A DNA stretch of 64,000 bases from positions 36,664-100,663 of the forward strand of contig VSNM01000013.1 of the NCBI GenBank assembly GCA_009774245.1. Reading direction: 5' to 3'. Below the pieces are notes generated by a model that saw only the letters and a list, made by a program, of their open reading frames with translations, was not told the DNA's origin and ran no database searches. The stretch is from Lachnospiraceae bacterium (GTDB taxonomy: Bacteria > Bacillota > Clostridia > Lachnospirales > Lachnospiraceae). Positions 61,430-64,000 of this stretch are shown here, piece by piece; the stretch's first letter is position 1, and each line of letters starts with the position of its first letter. The position numbers and the translations under genes are program-made.

Positions 61430-62854
61430 ATGGTTTTTAGCAGTCTTTCATTTATTTTTGCTTTTTTGCCAGTTTTTCTGGTTTTATATTATATTTTTCC
61501 CGCCAAAAGCCGAAACCTGCTTCTTTTTCTTGGGAGTCTGATCTTCTACAGCTTTGGCGAGCCATACTACCTTTTTCTGATTCTCTGCTCCATCACCGTG
61601 AACTTCTTCATCGGAAGGGGCATGGAACACTTTCAGGACAAAAAACATGGGCGGACGGCGCTGCTGATCATATCGCTGCTCTACAATTTTGGATTTTTGC
61701 TGTTTTTTAAATACACCAATTTTTTTATCGAGAACATCAATGCCGCGCTGAGACTTCTGGACATTCCCTGGCGGTTCTACACGCTAAAGCTCACTCTGCC
61801 TCTCGGGATCAGTTTCTACACCTTCCAGATCGCCTCCTACGTCATTGATGTGTACCTGGGAAAAACGCGGGCCGACCGGTCCTTTGTCAGCCTCGGCGCA
61901 TACCTGTGCATGTTTCCGCAGCTGATCGCGGGACCTATTGTCGTTTATTCCGACATCCGCGACGCGCTGAAAAAACGGTCGATCTCGGCGTATGGTCTCG
62001 ACAACGGCCTCAAAACCTTTATCATAGGACTTGGCTACAAGGTCATTATCGCAAACCGCATCGGGACGCTGTGGAACGAGGTCTGCATGATCGGTTACGA
62101 GAGTATCTCCACCCCGCTTGCATGGCTTGGCGCCTTTGCCTACTCCATGCAGCTTTATTTTGACTTCTGCGGCTATTCCCTGATGGCGGTCGGACTGGGG
62201 GAGATGCTTGGTTTTCATATGCCCGCAAACTTCCGCCATCCCTATATGGCCCGCAGCGTCACAGACTTCTGGCGCAGGTGGCACATCACGCTCGGCGCGT
62301 GGTTTCGGGAATATGTGTATATCCCGCTTGGCGGCAACCGCAGGGGAAAGGTGCGGACCGTGCTCAACCTCCTGGCAGTCTGGCTTCTCACCGGCTTCTG
62401 GCATGGCGCCGCGTGGAACTTTATCCTGTGGGGACTTTTTATCTTTGTACTGCAGATCATCGAGAAAAATATAACATTGAAATGGCTCAACGCTGACAAT
62501 CTTTTTGCGAAAATCATATCACACACGTATATGATTTTTTATATCCTTGTGAGCTGGACACTCTTTGCGATCAGCGATTTCCAGGAACTGGGCGTCTATC
62601 TGAACCGGCTGTTTCCGTTCCTGCTGTCAGATACAGCAGGCGTGGGCGGTCTCTCCGACTTCACGAGACTCCTCACCGATTATGCTCCGCTGCTCATCGC
62701 AAGCGTGATCTTCGCAACGGATTTTCCGGAAAGACTGTTTGACCGCATCCGCGGCCGTTTTTCCGGCGTTGTGACAGCACTTGTCATCTTCTGGTGGTCT
62801 GTTTACTACTTATCAATCGGACTCAACAACCCATTCCTGTATTTCAGGTATTGA
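61430..62854 (+). CDS. MBOAT family O-acyltransferase (DltB/AlgI-like)
   Basis: 474 residues with about ten membrane helices. The start at 61430 follows GGGGGAAC; the frame upstream to 61310 lacks a site. Family motifs: LPLGISFYTFQIASYVIDVYLG near 125, MFPQLIAGPIVVY near 160, RRWHITLGAWFREYVYIPLGGNRRG near 285, and the catalytic His in LTGFWHGAAWNFILWG near 320. Moves acyl groups, usually acetyl, across the membrane to a surface polymer. The next gene encodes an SGNH protein, the usual partner. Confidence 0.95.
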   Translation: MVFSSLSFIFAFLPVFLVLYYIFPAKSRNLLLFLGSLIFYSFGEPYYLFLILCSITVNFFIGRGMEHFQDKKHGRTALLIISLLYNFGFLLFFKYTNFFIENINAALRLLDIPWRFYTLKLTLPLGISFYTFQIASYVIDVYLGKTRADRSFVSLGAYLCMFPQLIAGPIVVYSDIRDALKKRSISAYGLDNGLKTFIIGLGYKVIIANRIGTLWNEVCMIGYESISTPLAWLGAFAYSMQLYFDFCGYSLMAVGLGEMLGFHMPANFRHPYMARSVTDFWRRWHITLGAWFREYVYIPLGGNRRGKVRTVLNLLAVWLLTGFWHGAAWNFILWGLFIFVLQIIEKNITLKWLNADNLFAKIISHTYMIFYILVSWTLFAISDFQELGVYLNRLFPFLLSDTAGVGGLSDFTRLLTDYAPLLIASVIFATDFPERLFDRIRGRFSGVVTALVIFWWSVYYLSIGLNNPFLYFRY

Positions 62855-62877
62855 TATGACTGGATAACTATTGGATG

Positions 62878-62933
62878 AAATATTAGAAAAAAATATTAGA
62901 TAAGAAATATTAGATAAGAAATATTAGATAAGA
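62878..62933 (+). repeat. 14-bp tandem repeat, three perfect copies plus one degenerate
   Basis: AATATTAGATAAGA at 62892, 62906 and 62920, preceded by the degenerate AATATTAGAAAAAA at 62878. It fills most of the spacer between the MBOAT and SGNH genes, ending at the AAAGG ribosome binding site region. Confidence 0.88.
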
Positions 62934-62949
62934 AAGGCTTATTTACGAT

Positions 62950-63936
62950 ATGAAAGAAATAAACAACAGAAACTACTACATACTACTCATTTTGATCGTG
63001 ACTTCCACACTTCTGTTCAGCATCCTCGGTTGCTACTGGAATCTTCGATATTATCACGGCGAAATTCCGTACACCACATCGACGCCCCCTCTGGCGGCGG
63101 CCATGCGGGGACTTCACGACAAGCTGTACATGACAGATCTGTTCAGCTTCCACTCTGATTATGCAGTTGACAATCTCAGTGTGCAGCAGCTTGCAACATT
63201 GTCTGAGCAGCCCATGGGAGCATTATCAGAGACAGCGCAGCAGCCCTCCGCAGGCGTCTTGTCCGCTCTCTTTGCCACAGAGCCGACCGTAACCCTGCAG
63301 GCGGAGCCAGAAACTTATGACTTTACTACAGCGACGGACGATTATTTTGCCGACGCCTGCTTCATCGGCGATTCCCGCACCGTCGGAATCAGCCAGTACG
63401 CCGGAATTGAAAACGCGACCTTCCTGTGCAAGACCTCGCTCTCAATCTACGACTACGAGAAACCCAAGATCACATATGAGGACACGAAAATGTCCATCCA
63501 CGATATCCTCTCTGAAAAGCAGTTTGCCAAAATCTACCTGATGGTCGGCATCAACGAGTGCGGCACGGGAACACCGGAAAGCTTTTATGAGCGATATCGC
63601 GACGTGGTGGTCGATATCCGCAGACTCCAGCCGGATGCACTGATCTTCATTCAGGGAAATCTGTTTGTGACACAACAGAAATCTGACGATGGCGACAGCA
63701 TCACCAATGAGAACATTGCAGCCCGCAATGATCTCATCGCGACGCTCGCGAATCAAAGGGATATCTTTTACATTGACATCAACGAGAGCAGCCTGTGCGA
63801 CAATGGCGCGCTCGTGTCCGACTACACCTGGGATCAGGTGCACGTCAAGGCACAGTACTATCCGATCTGGAAAGATTTCCTGCTCCACCATGCGATCTAC
63901 ACTGACAAAACACTAACTGCAAATAATACCAAATAA
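62950..63936 (+). CDS. SGNH/GDSL-type hydrolase-fold protein, membrane anchored
   Basis: 328 residues. One N-terminal membrane helix (10-28) places the rest outside. The catalytic Ser lies in ACFIGDSRTVGISQ near 138, Gly/Asn block in LMVGINECGTG near 200, and the Asp-x-x-His pair in TWDQVHVKAQYYPIW near 298. With the MBOAT protein 95 bases upstream this resembles AlgI/AlgJ-X, DltB/D or PatA/PatB pairs, in which the SGNH protein transfers the acyl group to the glycan. The last 14 codons lie in an inverted repeat. Confidence 0.9.
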   Translation: MKEINNRNYYILLILIVTSTLLFSILGCYWNLRYYHGEIPYTTSTPPLAAAMRGLHDKLYMTDLFSFHSDYAVDNLSVQQLATLSEQPMGALSETAQQPSAGVLSALFATEPTVTLQAEPETYDFTTATDDYFADACFIGDSRTVGISQYAGIENATFLCKTSLSIYDYEKPKITYEDTKMSIHDILSEKQFAKIYLMVGINECGTGTPESFYERYRDVVVDIRRLQPDALIFIQGNLFVTQQKSDDGDSITNENIAARNDLIATLANQRDIFYIDINESSLCDNGALVSDYTWDQVHVKAQYYPIWKDFLLHHAIYTDKTLTANNTK

Positions 63937-64000
63937 GAAGGAGGCGTAAGCCTCCTTCTTATTTGGTATTATTTGGAGTTAGTGTTTTGTCAGTGTAGAT
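63895..64000. repeat. 51-bp-arm inverted repeat reaching the window end
   Basis: 63895-63945 and 63950-64000 are reverse complements with a single mismatch (63919/63976) around a GTAA loop. The left arm includes the last 14 codons of the SGNH gene; the inner ~21 bp would act as a terminator. The right arm stops only because the window stops. Confidence 0.93.

Noticed and set aside
1..64000. CRISPR array
   Set aside because: No series of equally spaced direct repeats with unique spacers was found; the repeats seen are hairpin elements, MITEs and one 14-bp tandem tract.

Overview
The window reads as a chromosomal segment of a motile, low-GC Gram-positive anaerobe of the class Clostridia, most likely a Lachnospiraceae (Roseburia/Eubacterium-like). 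The evidence is a Firmicutes-type flagellar operon (flgB-flgC-fliE-fliF-fliG-fliH-fliI-fliJ-ylxF-like-fliK-flgD-TIGR02530-flgE) lying directly behind codY, a T-box-controlled threonyl-tRNA synthetase, a SigK-type sigma factor, a CIRCE/HrcA site, AGGAGG-type ribosome binding sites throughout, and many small proteins of kinds common in gut Lachnospiraceae. Most genes are on the minus strand.

Layout. 1-7.9 kb: the N-terminal part of sbcD (runs off the left edge), a SUKH-like protein and a large YcxB-like membrane protein, a T-box plus a TGS-less thrS on the plus strand, then a two-component pair whose kinase stops before its ATPase domain, and a histidine phosphatase. 7.8-9.0 kb: an AAA-ATPase-like gene carrying an in-frame 162-bp MITE. 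9.3-15.4 kb: a glycogen block (glgP, a LacI-type regulator with tandem operators, an orphan cheY, glgX). 15.7-19.4 kb: a hexuronate block (kduI, a LacI-type regulator, uxaC). 19.6-32.1 kb: an accessory region with a 5'-truncated gene, membrane and DUF proteins, two GNAT acetyltransferases, AraC and MerR regulators with effector domains, GrpB, two more MITEs, a recent partial gene duplication, gene remnants and a frame-disrupted PD-(D/E)XK (Rpn-like) gene. 32.2-45.2 kb: the flagellar operon, read from right to left. 45.4-52.2 kb: codY, topA, dprA, a comM-like gene and sigK. 52.3-56.8 kb: tRNA-Gly(GCC), a GH3-like membrane protein, glyA, a family-2 glycosyltransferase and a DUF1653 protein. 57.1-64 kb: an unrecognised gene, htpG under a CIRCE element, a PrsA-like lipoprotein isomerase, and an MBOAT/SGNH pair probably used for O-acylation of a surface polymer.

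How the parts relate. The flagellar operon has a good sigma-A promoter whose spacer holds a near-consensus CodY box, and codY is the next gene upstream, so nutrient sensing and motility are probably linked here. GlgX and GlgP together mobilise storage glycogen. UxaC and KduI act in glucuronate/galacturonate-type catabolism, with an operator-like palindrome overlapping the kduI promoter.

The least explained structure is a roughly 93-bp interspersed element, present in four full copies (9.13, 19.62, 46.46 and 57.65 kb). It has one hairpin followed by a nested two-stem hairpin, and both stems of the nested hairpin show compensatory base changes between copies. All four copies point the same way and most abut terminators. 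The other striking feature is a near-perfect 51-bp-arm inverted repeat that reaches the last base of the window.
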